Positions 1 to 13,700 of a DNA stretch of 64,000 nt are shown here, piece after piece. The stretch comes from Trema orientale (lineage: Eukaryota > Streptophyta > Magnoliopsida > Rosales > Cannabaceae), in the NCBI GenBank assembly GCA_002914845.1, contig JXTC01000003.1:2413261-2477260 (forward strand), written 5' to 3'. The position numbers and the translations under genes are program-made. Positions within the stretch are counted from its first letter, which is position 1, and every line of letters starts with the position of its first letter. The notes beneath the pieces were generated by a model that was not told the DNA's origin, ran no database searches, and was given only the letters and a program-made list of their open reading frames with translations.

Positions 1-706
1 TAAATACTTATAACTCAAGATGAAAACTTTTCACCATCCCTTTCTTTTACAGTTCATCCTCTCATCCTCCACAAAGATTGATTTTTACCACTAGTAACTA
101 TCTAACTGGTTGACTTCTGCCAATTTCAACTTAATGGTTGAATCAGAACTCATGAGGTGCCATTCTTTTAGGTATTAGACATTTTGGGTAAGATACAGCT
201 TTTCTGCTTGAGCCACAACCCTATTTGTGTGTTCGTTTTGTTCAATAAAAGTTGTTCACCTATCAAAGAGAGGAACTACAGGTTTCTATTTCAAAAAGAT
301 GTCGATGGCACCTTGTGATCTTTTGGAAGTAAAAGCATATTAATCAATCTAACACATTTAGGAATCCGATGGAGACTAGCCATAGTTATACAGGACTTTC
401 TGCATGTTTGAGAGTAAGAAGAAGGAAAGCCTGGAAAGGTGCGTGTATAGCTTCAAGTAATGTACTTAAAGAAAGCAACTGAAACAGAGTCTCATCCCCT
501 TCCCTCCCTATCCCTTCTAATTTTCTCCAAAAAGATAATCAAGATAAAATTTAGAAGTTGGAATTTGGGTGGTCAATTATGGGTAGGACGTGGTAAATAA
601 AGAAGATAACTACTTTCCAGGTGAAAGGACATCTTCTGAGAAACCAAAAATTTAGGAAATCAAGTTATAAAGAAAAAAAAAGTCTAAAATTTTCACAAGG
701 GCTTAC
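1..706. other. VPS13 intron, no exon seen
   Basis: The donor of the 707-805 exon (GTAAGC on the minus strand) opens here. I searched the minus strand for the next expected VPS13 segment after the PH domain and did not find it, so this is read as intron continuing past the left edge. Confidence 0.6.
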
Positions 707-2748
707 CGATGCACGATAGATAGCCCCTTGCAAGCGGCTCTGCCAAGTCTTCCTTGAATCATCAGATTCGCATTGCAATATGAGTGCATTTACATCCTCG
801 ACAATCTATTTGGAAGGAATAAAGTGATATCAAACAACTTTCTCAACGCTGATAGTGTAATGCAACTAATGAATGGTCTGTCTTAAATGATAAACATGCA
901 GGAGTAACCTTGTTGTCCGAACGTGCACTATCACTAACAGCCAGTACATGATCTGCATCACCAACAAGTTCTGGTGGAACGCGAGATATCTGTTTTCCCC
1001 GTAAGCTACAAAAGAAGAAATATATATATCAATGAAACCCAATACCTCAAAAATAAAAAATAAATATTTAATTAGAACTTTCTCATCTTGTATTCATGAT
1101 GCTCTATGCTTCATTGACTTTATATTTCTTTTTTTAAACTTTCTTTTTCTGTCTGTATTATCTTTAGAGAATATCTTATCCTCTAAGTCAATTGCATTTT
1201 TTTATTTTTCATTACGAATTTTGCTTTTTATCACAATGCCATCCAATTCTTAACCTTATCCCACAGCTCTTCACAATCTTCTTCAATATCTTCGAGTAAC
1301 AAAAGAGTATACCAAAAAGGTAAAGTTAACCTTCTCATATGGATACAACACATAAGTAACATAATGAAAGATAGGTGGGTGAATCAGTGGAGATAGAAGG
1401 CCCTGCTTGTTCCAATTTATGCCTTAACGCTGAAGATAGGAGGGAATGGTTGCCGGACAAAAATGGAGAGTTCTCATGCAATTCTTGTTTCAATAGTTTG
1501 AGGGATTCGGATGTTTTTGAAGATTTTATTCCTGATCAACTAGTGTGGAAGTCTCTGATCCCCTACAAAATTGTTTTTCAGGTTGTCGGTAGCATTGGGG
1601 AGGGTCAATGTGCATGATATGCTCCAAAGGAGAAGGCCTTATCAAGCGGTTTTCTGTGTAAGAGTTCTGGGGAAAATAAGGATCACTTATTTCATCATTG
1701 TAAGTTTACACTGAAAAAATGGCGGAAGCTTCTAGGCTAATACAAGTTATTGTCAGAATTAGAGGAATATTACAGCCGATTGTACAACTCATTGTTAGAT
1801 GGAGAATATACTTTCAGCTCATCATTAGTGGAAAAAACACTTTAGAGCTGGTTGTACAGCTACTAGTGGAGAATATTTAATATTTTAATTATCTTTCTTA
1901 GGAAAGTTTAGTTCCCTATTTTTGTATAAATTCTGTATCATTCTTTTAATCAATATGAAAAATATTCTCTCACATTTTGTCATGGTATCAGAGCTGAATT
2001 AAGCTCGTGGGAACCATTTTTTTCTTCAGCCTGCCTTGTTGAATACAGTGCTCTGTTTTCCTCTGCTTCTGAGAACCAAAACAGATTAATTTTTCCAGCC
2101 ATCACAGCTCTTTTTTTCCCCTTTTCAGCCTTCTTTGCTGATCTTGTAAACATCTTTGTGTCCAAATACATTACCCAAAAGAACCTGCTCGTCCAAAATT
2201 ATTTTTCTTGCTATTTGTTTTTCCAAAAGTCCCAATCTCTGTCACACAAACTTATATTTCTTTGGTCTTCGACCTACCTTGCCGAATCTGAACCTGTTTT
2301 TTTCAAATCTGTTAATTCTTTTTTAAACCCTTCTTTAAGTGGCCTAAATTGCCACCTTCTCCGGCCTTAATTGCTGTTTTTTCCTGTCTGCAACTGCCGG
2401 GTTGAGATTTCCAAGTTCAGATTTTTGTGTTTGTTTTTCAAACCAAATTGTCAAATCTTCTCAATTCTACCTTCTTCTTCCCAGAAATTGTCCAGACCAC
2501 CCACATATATAGGGCACCAATCCCATTGGTATTTTTTTTTTTTTTATCTATCCATAGGTATTTTTTTCCTAATAAAAATTCATCACACACGTCTTTTCAT
2601 AATGAAAGGTAGAGAGAAAAAATCACTAAATAATAGATACTTTTTTTTTCAACTACTCAAATTATGATAGCCGTTAGATTAATGATCCAAAGGCTAAAAA
2701 AATATACCTATAGATAGATAAAAAAAAAAATACCTATTGGATTGGGAA

Positions 2749-2832
<84 letters not shown>

Positions 2833-5800
2833 AAACCATGTCTGAAACCACAGAAGTCACAAAATCGTCTAAGTCAATTGTTGAAAATATACCATCTGCC
2901 TCTGGAAAACCCCAGAATATTCAGTCTAGCTTACGTCTCAACGGCAAGAATTATTTGAAGTGGTCTCAATTCGTTCGAATCTTCTTGAAAAGGAAAGGGA
3001 AATTAAGCCATCTTCTCGGAACTGGACCAAAGCCTGAAGATCCAACGTTTGCTGCATGGAATGAAGAGGATTTCATGTCTTGGTTGTGGAATTTTAATGA
3101 CTCCAGAGATCAATGACACATGCATGTTTTTGGAGACAGCAAGGGATATATGGGAAACCTGCAGGAAAACCTATTCCAAAGTGAAGGATGCTGCTCAAAT
3201 ATATGAGATTAAGATGAAAATCTCAACCACAAAGCAATGGAACCGATCGGTGACAGAATAGCCGAAATACTTCAAAATTTGTGGCAAGAGATAGACCATT
3301 ATCAGTGCATTGAAATGAAGTGTAGCGAAGATGCAGCCACCCTCGAGCAATTTATGGAGAAAAATAGGATTTATACCTTTCTCACTGGCTTGAATGCCGA
3401 ATTTGACCCAATCCGTGTTCCAGTGTTGGGAAAGGATCTTCCATCAATAATGAACAACAGCTATTATTCAGTGGGAGGAAAGTCGATGAGGAGTAATGTT
3501 GGAGTCTCAATCAACGGAGAGCTCTGCCCTTATTGCAAAGAATAAAAATCCTAAGGGTATAAAACAAGACCAGCAACAACACACCAGTGGAAATGGTGAA
3601 CAAGTGGAGAACTTGAAAGTAAATAAGGAACAATTGTGATGTCGTATTGCAAAAAGACGCGACACACCAAGGAGAAGTGCTGGAAACTCCATAGTAAACC
3701 ATTACAGTTTCAACTAGCCGACCGAAATGGAGTACCCAAAAGCAACCAAGGAAAAGGACAAGGCATAGCACATATGAGCTCTATGCAACAGGGAGAAGAG
3801 AATGTTTTCTCTCAAGGAAAAGGAGAATTCAATAGAGAAGAAGTTGAGAAGATAAGACACCTCTTAGGGAGCTTAGAAAAATCCTCAGGTTCGGGCTCTT
3901 ATTCTTTGGCATTCTCAGGTATATTACAATCCTCTGTTCTTAGTGCTTCAAGTTCTACAAATGAAAAATAGATTGTTGATTCAGGAGCTACCGACCACAT
4001 AACACAACTTTCCAATAGATTTATTTCCTATAACCCATGTCCGAGTAATAGGAAAATTGCCATTGATGATGGGTCTCTTGTTACTGTGGCTGGTCAGGGA
4101 GACTTTCTTATAAGTAAAAAGCTGATTCTAAAAGATGTTTTACATGTGCCCAAATTGTCTGCCAATCTTATTTCAATTACTAAGCTTACAAGAGATTTGG
4201 GTTGCAAGTAACTTTTCATCTTCATTATGCAAATTTCAGGATTAGAATATGAGGAAGATGATTGGACTTGCTAGGAAGAGAGATAGACTCTACTTCCTTG
4301 AAGAATCCAATGAGCAAAATAACACTACAGGTTGTATTCCTTTATCTATAATTTCAGAGTCAACTCTTTCTAATAAAGATCAGATTTGATTGTATCATCG
4401 TCGCTCTTTCTAATAAAGATAAGATTTGATTGTATCATCATCGTTTTGGTCATCCTGCTTTCACTACTCTCAAAGTTATGTTTCCGGGTTTGTTTAGAGG
4501 TCTTAGTTGGGATATGTTCCATTGTGATGTTTGTGAAATTGCGAAACACAAACGTGCCTCTTTCCCTACCGAGTAATACAAGAATGTCTACTCCTTTTGC
4601 TCTTATTCATTGTGATGTCTGGGGACCTTCCAAGGTTCAAAATCTTTCTGGGGCACGTTGGTTCGTTTCTTTCATTGATGATTGTACTAGGGTATCATGG
4701 GTTTCCCTTCTAAAACAAAAATCAGAAGTGAGCTCTACATTCCAAACATTCTTTCACATGATTCAAAATCAGTTTGGAGTAAATAAAGAGAGTTGGGTCA
4801 GATAATGCAAAAAATTATTTCAACCCAATACTTTCACCTTTTTTTTAAAGAAAAAGAAGTAATTCATGAATTTTCGTGTATTAATACACCAGAACAAAAT
4901 GGTGTAGCAGAGAGAAGATGAATCACTTAAGCGTTACAAAGCAAGACTGGCCACTAAAGGATATACTCAGACATATGGGATAGATTACCTCGAAACGTTT
5001 GCTCTTGTTGCTAAGATGAACACAGTGAGAATTTTGTTGTCTCTGGCAGCTCACTGAGGATGGAGATTGCAACAATTTGATGTCAAAAATGCATTTCTAT
5101 ATGGTGAACTGGATGAGGAAATCTATATGGAAATACCTCCAGGATTTCAAACAGAGAAAAATAAGGTTTGCAAATTAAAGAAGGCCTTATATGGTTTGAA
5201 ATAATCTCCGAGTCTTGAAGACTCTGGGATTCAAACAAAGCCAAGGTGATCACACCTTGTTCATCAAGCATTCAACTTCAGGGGGAGTTACTGCTTTAAT
5301 AGTCTATGTTGACGATATAGTAGTAACATGAGACAATGAAGAAGGTATGGAAACTTTGAGGAAGTGTTTAGTACGGGAATTCGAGATCGAGGAACTTGAC
5401 AGATTAAAGTACTTCCACAAAATTGAAGTTGCTCACTCTCAACGTGGAATTTTTATATCTCGACAAAAGTATGTGCTAGATTTGTTGACAAAGATTGGGA
5501 AGTTAGGGCGTAAACCTGTAGAAACACCAATTGAGTAAAACCATCGGCTCTGCAAAGCTCCTGGAGATTCAGTATTGGATAGAGTCCTATCAGAGATTAG
5601 TAGGAAAACTCTATTTATCTCATACAAGGACGGACATTGCTTCTGTTGTTCGAGTAGTCAATCAATATATGCATAGTCCAAAAGAAGTACACCTTCGAGC
5701 TGCACACCGTATTTTACAGTATCTGAAAGGCGCTCCAGGAAGAGGTTTATTATTTAAGAAAGGTGAGAAATTGACGCTAGAAGCTTATACAGACGCTGAT

Positions 5801-7669
5801 TATGCTGGGTCAATAGATGACAGAAGGTCAACATCAGGCTATTGTACTTTTCTCGGAGGTAATCTTGTAACTTGGAGAAGCAAGAAACAAAATGTGGTTG
5901 CTAGATCAAGTACAAAAGCAGAATTTAGAGCAATGGCACTAGAAGTACGTGAATTTTTATGGTTGAAGATATTCCTACAAGATCTAAAAATTGTGTGGGA
6001 AAGCCTTATGAAGTTGTACTATGATAACAAATCAGTAATAAATATTGCACACAATACAGTTCAATGTGATCAAACAAAACATGCGGAGGCAGACAGACAT
6101 TTCATAAAAGAAAAATTGGATAGCGGGATAATCTGTACTCCTTTTGTGTCTACAGAGCAACAATTGGCTGATGTGTTAACCAAGGGATTAAGTGGAACTA
6201 CCTTTCAGTCCAGTTAGCAAGCTAGAAATGGAAAATATCCATTTACCAGCTTGAGGAGGAGTGTCAGATTTAGAGGAATATCACAGCCGATTGTACAACT
6301 CATTGTTAGATGGAGAATATACTTTCAGCTCATCGTTAGTGGAGAGTGCACTTTAGAGCTGATTGTACAGCCACTCGTGGACAATATTTAATATTTTAAT
6401 TTTCTTAGAAAGTTTAGTCTCTATTTTTGTATAAATTCTATATCATTCTTTCGATCAATATGAAAAACATTATCTCACATTTGTCAGTTACGTTGGGCCA
6501 CTCCTAAAAAATGTCGTGATTTTTCCATTGATCAGTTGGGGAATTTTGGAGGCGAATGAAGAAGGTTGTTATGCAATATGGAATAGTGCTATTTTGCCTA
6601 TCCTTTGTTTGGGATGAAAGAAATCAGCATACTTTTGAAGCTAAAGCAAATTTGGAGGAGGAGATTTGGGATAGAATGAAATTTGTTATGCAATATGGAA
6701 TAGTGATATTTTGCCTATCCTTTGTTTGGGATGAAAGAAATCAGCATACTTTTGAAGCTAAAGCAAATTTGGAGGAGGAGATTTGGGATAGAATGAAATT
6801 CGGGGTAACTATTTGGTAGGAGTGTTAAGGAGTATTACTGTTTTGCTTTTGCTGATTTGTTGAGAACTTCGGAGTAGTGAGTTTAGTTCGGGCTGTGTTG
6901 TAATGGTTGAATCTAGGTTTTCCTAGCTTTGCGGGGATAACTCATTCCCTGTTTTTGTAATCTTTAAACTTTCTAAAATTAGTGTATTGTTTCTTACTAA
7001 ATAATAAATTAATAAAATAAAGAAAAATAAAAACAAAAACACACACGCACGTGCATAAACAACTGTCAAATGAAAAGTAAGAAGAGCCTCCCTGTATGAA
7101 AAGATGATGCAAAGAAAATCCAAAAGAGTTCAACAAGACTATAACTTCAAGTGTCGGTGTGTTTGGAAACAGAAATTCAAGGATGACTATAGACCTCAAG
7201 TTACCACAACAAAAATTCCCAGAAGAATTTCTTGGTAGCAGCCCATTGATTTTTTTTTTTTCCGGATAAGAAACACAGGATGGTATTACTAATATAAAAA
7301 CCAATACAAAGGATGATGGGTATCATCTGGTAACCTATTGATCAGAATTATTAGAATTCTGGCTTGTTAAGAAATGTGCGAGAATCTTACAGGGTCGACT
7401 TCAATTAGAATCCTTAAAACTATTAGCTCAGTTAGATGTGCAGAAATAGCTCAATATCGAAGATTTAACATTAAAACCTGATATACTGCTTGTAAGATTT
7501 GGAGCGAGGGCTCTCAAGTACATAGAGGAAAGGCCCGACTAAGCATAAGTATCGACGCTGCCACACTGCTTCTCTATTTCCCACACCCTATCATATGAGA
7601 ATTGTAGTATAAAGGATAATTAGAGATGTACAAGTACTAGCACAGATAACTACAATGGCATGAAGAAGG

Positions 7670-7702
<33 letters not shown>

Positions 7703-10700
7703 TCCGAGTAAGAACAGACAACCAGCCCTCAAAGTCAGCTTGATTCCATGGTTGCAAGAAATCTGAGTTTTCCATATCCTCTCCCTGAAAGAGCTTTGCT
7801 ATCTGCATCAGCCGATGATATCGTGCCGGAGAGAAGTGAAACCCTAATGATGGCAGTCGTATAGCAAGTCTTGTTGAAGGGTAGGATGGATTCTCTAGTC
7901 GAATCTGAATAAAATGTCATGATAATGGAAAAGTTAATTAATTTTACAAAAGTAAGACAAAAGAGAGAACACATGACATATAAAACACAAGCTATACCTG
8001 TTGAAGCTTTAAGATTGCCCCACAGTTATCGATAACAGGCAAAAAACTAACATGATTTAAGTTGGCAGAAGAAGAAGAAGACTTATTTGCAGGAACTTGG
8101 CCAACTTGGCCCCAGTGATAGTCACCATCAACCAGAAAAGCAGATACATCCCTCAAAACCAAGTTAAACTGCAGATACATGTCCAACTCCTTGGAAGATC
8201 CAAATTCATCCTGCAAACAGTACACAACCTTATACAAAATTTGATATTAAACAATTTTATTTCGCACTTAAATATTAAAGAAACTATTTCTGCTATAACC
8301 TCTGTACGAATCACCAAATTTCCCAAGTCAAGCATAAGTTTCGTTGAATGCAGATCGTCAGGACAAAAATCTGTTGGAATAGTTATTTTGGGTGCTGCAA
8401 TATCAATGTCCAACAAAAACCTAGCAAGGAAATAAAGGACAAAGTTCATTATAGAGATTAAAGCTGAAAACATCCCAGCATCCATCTCACAAATATCCGC
8501 ACACTGCTTTTTTTTTTGTTGGGAGGGGTGGAATAAGAAACAGGGATCAAATTTATTAAAAGAGGGAAAAAAATACAAGAATATGACGAGATATCATCTT
8601 AAAGTAACCACCAAATATTCCAATCCCTAATCAAATATGAAAACATCAAATCTTTGAACTCTTTAGTGTCTAAAATCCAAAGAGCAACTCAGAATTTAAC
8701 TTTTTTCCCCAGGAGACTCCAAACAAACTTCTGTACCTTCAAAAATTCCCAAAAAAAAACAAATATCTTCACATTGTTTACAAGCAATGACAACATAAAT
8801 GAATCCTTGAGTGATAAACTGAATTAGAAACTGGCGCAAGTCAAGGTTTACTTTGTCCTGTAGTGCATTAATTTGAAGACCTAAATCACCTCGCTCAGGA
8901 ATATATTTGTCTGCATTTCCATAAATTACATTTCCACATAAAAATGTTTTCATGTTGACATTGCTTGTTGACAAAACAAACAATTCTGGGAAAGAACCAC
9001 TAAAGGCTGTTCTCCGCTGCAGACTCATTATTATTAATCTTCTTCAGAGCAACCAACCAAGTAAATACCCGAATTTCAGAAGGAACATGAGCTTCCAACA
9101 TAAAACGATTAGGACCAAGGGGACAAAAGGATCATCCATAAGATACGGAAAATAAGACTTGCAAAACTAAAAAATAAAAAAATTACCAAAAGAATCAAGA
9201 TACCAAGATCGTTTATCAGGTACAACCCCCATAAATCCATTAAGTAACAGAATAAGAGAAGAAAATTCCACGACTCTCAGTAAAATTATGAAGAAAATGG
9301 AAATTGCAAGCAAAAAGCTTATGACCATCAAAGAAGAAGCAATCGGAAATTCCAAGAAGATCTTTGTTTAAGTAGAAGAAGATAGAAACTAATTTGACAA
9401 CTCCTATGGTCATGAACCAAAGGCACTCTCAAGTAAAAGACCATCCAACTAGAATTTTAATTCTACACCCACACCCAGAAGGACCAAGTCCAGCAGCCTT
9501 CTATGAAAGCAAGAGTATTATACCAATACAACCTTCTTTTTGGCTAACACCATGCCAAAACGATGTAAATTTAAAACAAAGAAAATACCTGGATTGGTTC
9601 TTTAATGCTTTATTCACTTGTTCCTGAGCAGTGCGCCTAACTCCATCTATTGTCATCTAGAAAATAGAGAACAAGAAAAATGAATAAAGTCATCACACTG
9701 TTAACTGAAATTAATTACTTCTGACCATTCATGTTGAACCAGAACAAGTGGCACACTAATGCCAATAGAATTTCCAAACTAATTCCAGAATTCCAAACAA
9801 CAATCTACAGCCAGCTTATTAAATTGAACGGTTGAGACTCTTAATTCCATAAAATCTTGGGTAGCAACTAAGAGAACTACGTAATCATTTGTCAAAAAAC
9901 CTGACATGAGTTACAGAAAACAACAAATAGAGTAAAAGAAACCTGAACAGCAGCAGCAGCTTCCAGAGCTAAGGTTTGACTAACAGCACTACTGCTTTGA
10001 AAAAATTTGATGATCTGGTCGATTGTAACCTTCAAATACTGCCAAAGAATGTCATCAATAAACAAGCACATATTAAGGAAGCAGAAAGAAGAGAACATGA
10101 AGTAGAAGCATACAGTCACATAACAGGGGGAAGCTTTAGCAACCATGCTCCAATCCACGTTCACATCAAAAGGCTTATAGCAGAAAACCCCACGTAAAGA
10201 ATCACTAGTAGTTGCACTCTGCATATGAATAGAACAAAGGCTCAGGTTCTATTGCCAAGGTTAGGCAACTAAATTAAAGAGAGATATTTGCAGACACACA
10301 ATGTTACCTCAGCTAGTAGACCATGCGGTGATGATAGCCTATATGACCCCAATTTCACATCAAAAACTTTTGTCTCTGGATAAAACCTTATGAAGCAATC
10401 AAGGCCTTCACATGATAATTCAGCAACGTACTCGCTGGGCCCATCAATAAGTTTAGTAGCACTATGTTTCGTGTAAATGTTTAAGGAAGTATGAAGAGTA
10501 TCTGCCTTGTCATTTAATAAAACCAACTGATTGTCATCACCTTCCTTATACCCAATGATTCTGTTTAACTGTTCCCAATCTTCCTCACTGAAATGAAATG
10601 GCTCAGTTTCATCTTTAGATGACTTATTATTCCTGGAAGAGTATGCACAATAAGGAACACAGAATAAATCCAACACTAACTGCACAGAAAAATCATATCA

Positions 10701-13700
10701 ACTGCACTAGTTGCAACGACAAATATGAAAAGCTTTTACCATGCAAATGACCACCAGGATTTCTGGGATTTTTCTTTCCTCAAACGGAGTTCTGATTCTA
10801 ATGACTTCTCCACAAACCTGTGAGCTAGCATCCTGCACAAAACCATTCAAAAAAATACTTCAACAAAAAGGATTAGGAAACTAAACCTTAAATCATCTTC
10901 AAAAGCAGAAGAAAAGGAAATCAAAAGCTTAAGTCCAGAAAAGACTTCCATTTCAGAAAGTTATTTAGGCGTATGCTTATCATCTAGAATAATGATGGAT
11001 TACTGCATACTCTCACTGCTATAAAGTATTCCTATCCATGCAAGGCTGCATATAAGATCCTCACAAAAAATGGAGACCATGCTATACAAGGAAAATAACT
11101 TGGTAAAGTGAAAGGTGACACCTAATTTCATGATGTAACTAAAGGGAGCCACGGATGAATTTCTGAATGATATAAGACCAACAATTTTAAATCGCTGAGA
11201 ATCATTATTTCAATTACAGAAGTCTACTAAAAAACCAGATGAAACATAAGTCCAGGTGGCTTCATTTGTGTGCCCATTCCCAAGCCTACAGTTGTAGCAT
11301 AAAGATATATGTACTTCAATATTACAGTCTTAAAAATCCTCTCTTTTTTTTCTTTTTTCTTTTTGTATTTTGTTGATGCCAGTTCTTTAGTTATGTTACT
11401 GAAAAGAAAGAAAACTGAAAAACAGAGATCACTAGAAACCCCAAAAACAATTCAAACATGAATAAGTTTATTCACCATTCATGTCTAAATAATGTAAAAA
11501 AGATTTCTCCTATCACAAACTACTCATCCCATCCCCTTATGAAGCTAATTCTATTAACAATCAAAATACACGTGTCTGCATGTCCTTTCTATATTGATTT
11601 TACATGTGTAGGCATATTTTTCTATATGCATCTGTGTGTATGCCTGCAAATATATATATAGCACTTCCACATATATTGAAGCTGAAGACGACTTAACCAC
11701 AGGTTGGGCCAAAAAAGTGAATACATAACATTCTAATTAGCTGTCATAAATTAGTACCTGTATGAATGAAAAGTATTACCTCCATTGAAGTATGACCTCA
11801 ATATCTAGTTCGCGATCTAGTTCCTCAGTCTCCTCATTGTCATCAACTATTACCCGACTGGGCTCGGATTTAAGCAGGGAAGCATATAGAGAGATATATC
11901 TTTTACGTAATCTTGCATACCTCAAAACTTGCTCCCATGGCAATTTTCCACTGCAACGCATATGATTTTCTAAGAAAATATGAAAAAACACAAAAGTACT
12001 TGAAAATTGTTTAAAGAACTTAGAGCCCAATATGTTACCATTTATGATTAAATTATTTCAAATAACCACTTACACAAGTAGAACATTTTAAATTAAAAAA
12101 AAAAAAAAAAGGACAGAGATTGAAAAAACATAATAAGTAAAAACTTCTTGCCTTGTTTTACTCATTGGAAGTATATTTTTAGGTAACAACCATCATCCAA
12201 GCGAGTATTAATGGGAGAAACTAATTCTGACTGAAAAATAGGAAGAAATTAAATAAGATACCTTCCCTTCTTCACTTGGTCTGAAACAGCTCTGTAAGCA
12301 TACTTCCACCAAGACCGAGGATCAGATTTCACAGGGACATGTGGACGAAAATGAGCATATTTTAAGCGTTGATTAAAGGCAGAAAAGTTATCAGCTAACT
12401 TTAACATATCCCTATATCCATCCTGCAAGCACACGATAGTCAAATTTTTCAACACCAATCAAAACATGCCTCGCAGTATCAAATCACAGTCACAAAGAGG
12501 AAACATGAGAATAAACCTTTGATAAACAGAGTGTAACGTCATCCAAGTTCACTGCTGCTTTCTGTAAAGGTTGACCACCAACAGCAAATTCACTTGTCCT
12601 TAGCTTTGTATACTTCGCATTTCCTGTCACCGGTTCCAGTATATAAGTGTGCTTCTTGATAATTCTATCGGCAGGTTTGCCATCTTTAGTGCCATATCGA
12701 AAAACCTGAAGCAGTAAAAGATATGATTGCAGTTCTATGGTCTAAATATATCGTCAACACATACAAAGGATCGCATGTAAAAGCCAAAGACTAAGTCTAC
12801 CTGAACCCACTCCGAAGGAAACAGATCCTCCCATGGCTTGTCAATATGCCATGGGACAATATTGGAATCCAAATAAAGCGCAAGCCGGTCAAGTTCAACA
12901 GACTGTAAAACAATGAGGGATAAACAAAATCGGAAGAAGAATACAAGGACCAAGTTAGTAATGAAGTTACTCATGGACACGAACTGCCACTTGTTCTCAT
13001 CTTTTTCCAAAATAGTCAAATCCTCAGTCATATTGGGGATGAAATTTCTTGAATATGAATGAATCAACCATCCTTTAAAATAATAAAAATATGATAAAAA
13101 GCACTTTGGCCAAGTTGACTATCAAATTAATTGCAATTGAAGACTTACATGGTAGTTTTGTCTAATAACTTGCAAGGGTGTATTTCAAATTACATAAACA
13201 GGATTTTCTAAAAGACAGTGTAACCTTATCCACAAACTTGACTGATTCTACATTAATTGAGATTCTATGAGGAATGAAACTTGTAACCTTTTGTATACGG
13301 TCTAGTGCACCATCAGTAACAAAAGTCTCCTTCCCATTGTCATCAACTGTCACAGCTAAGAGTTTTTCCAAGGTCACACCTGCTGCAAAAGGGTGACCGG
13401 GATTGCTAGAAAATAAAAGACATAAGTTACCAGCGAAAAATATGAACATAAAGAGTAAGCAACAAAATAAAAATTTGACTTTCTTTTACACACCTCTCAA
13501 CATCCTCGTATCTGATGTGAATATTTGAAATTGAAAGTTTCAAATTTCCAACTATTGTGCTGACAAGGGAACCCAACCATGATTTATTCTTCAAAAGGAA
13601 AAAAAAAAATATGTATAAACATAGAACAACATGATTTATTCTTCCAAAGGGAAAAAAAAAATTACATATAAACATAAAACAAGTTATAACAATAAACGTT

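Larger units (their letters stand above)
1751..6486 (+). mobile_element. Ty1/copia LTR retrotransposon, degenerate, with LTRs and near-perfect TSD
   Basis: The element has two LTRs (1751-1982 and 6262-6486), a tRNA-iMet primer site right after the left LTR, a purine tract right before the right LTR, and gag-protease-integrase-RT-RNase H remnants in copia order. The flanking 5-bp target duplication is GTTAT (1746-1750) and GTTAC (6487-6491), one change apart. It sits antisense in a VPS13 intron and interrupts a LINE. About 18 substitutions plus small indels separate the LTRs by eye, so it is not recent. Confidence 0.93.
1006..7477 (-). other. 6.5-kb VPS13 intron filled with nested retroelements
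   Basis: This intron lies between the exons at 7587-7478 and 1005-909. The codon is split AG/C across it and restores a serine, so the junction is supported by phase. It holds, antisense to the gene, a LINE 3' fragment interrupted by a copia element. Flanks 1006-1364 and 7040-7477 are AT-rich with nothing else recognised. Confidence 0.85.

Noticed and set aside
7672..7699. The GA tract read as a polypyrimidine/acceptor signal
   Set aside because: It lies at the 5' end of the intron on the gene strand, not before an acceptor; the exon 7587-7478 has its own AG.
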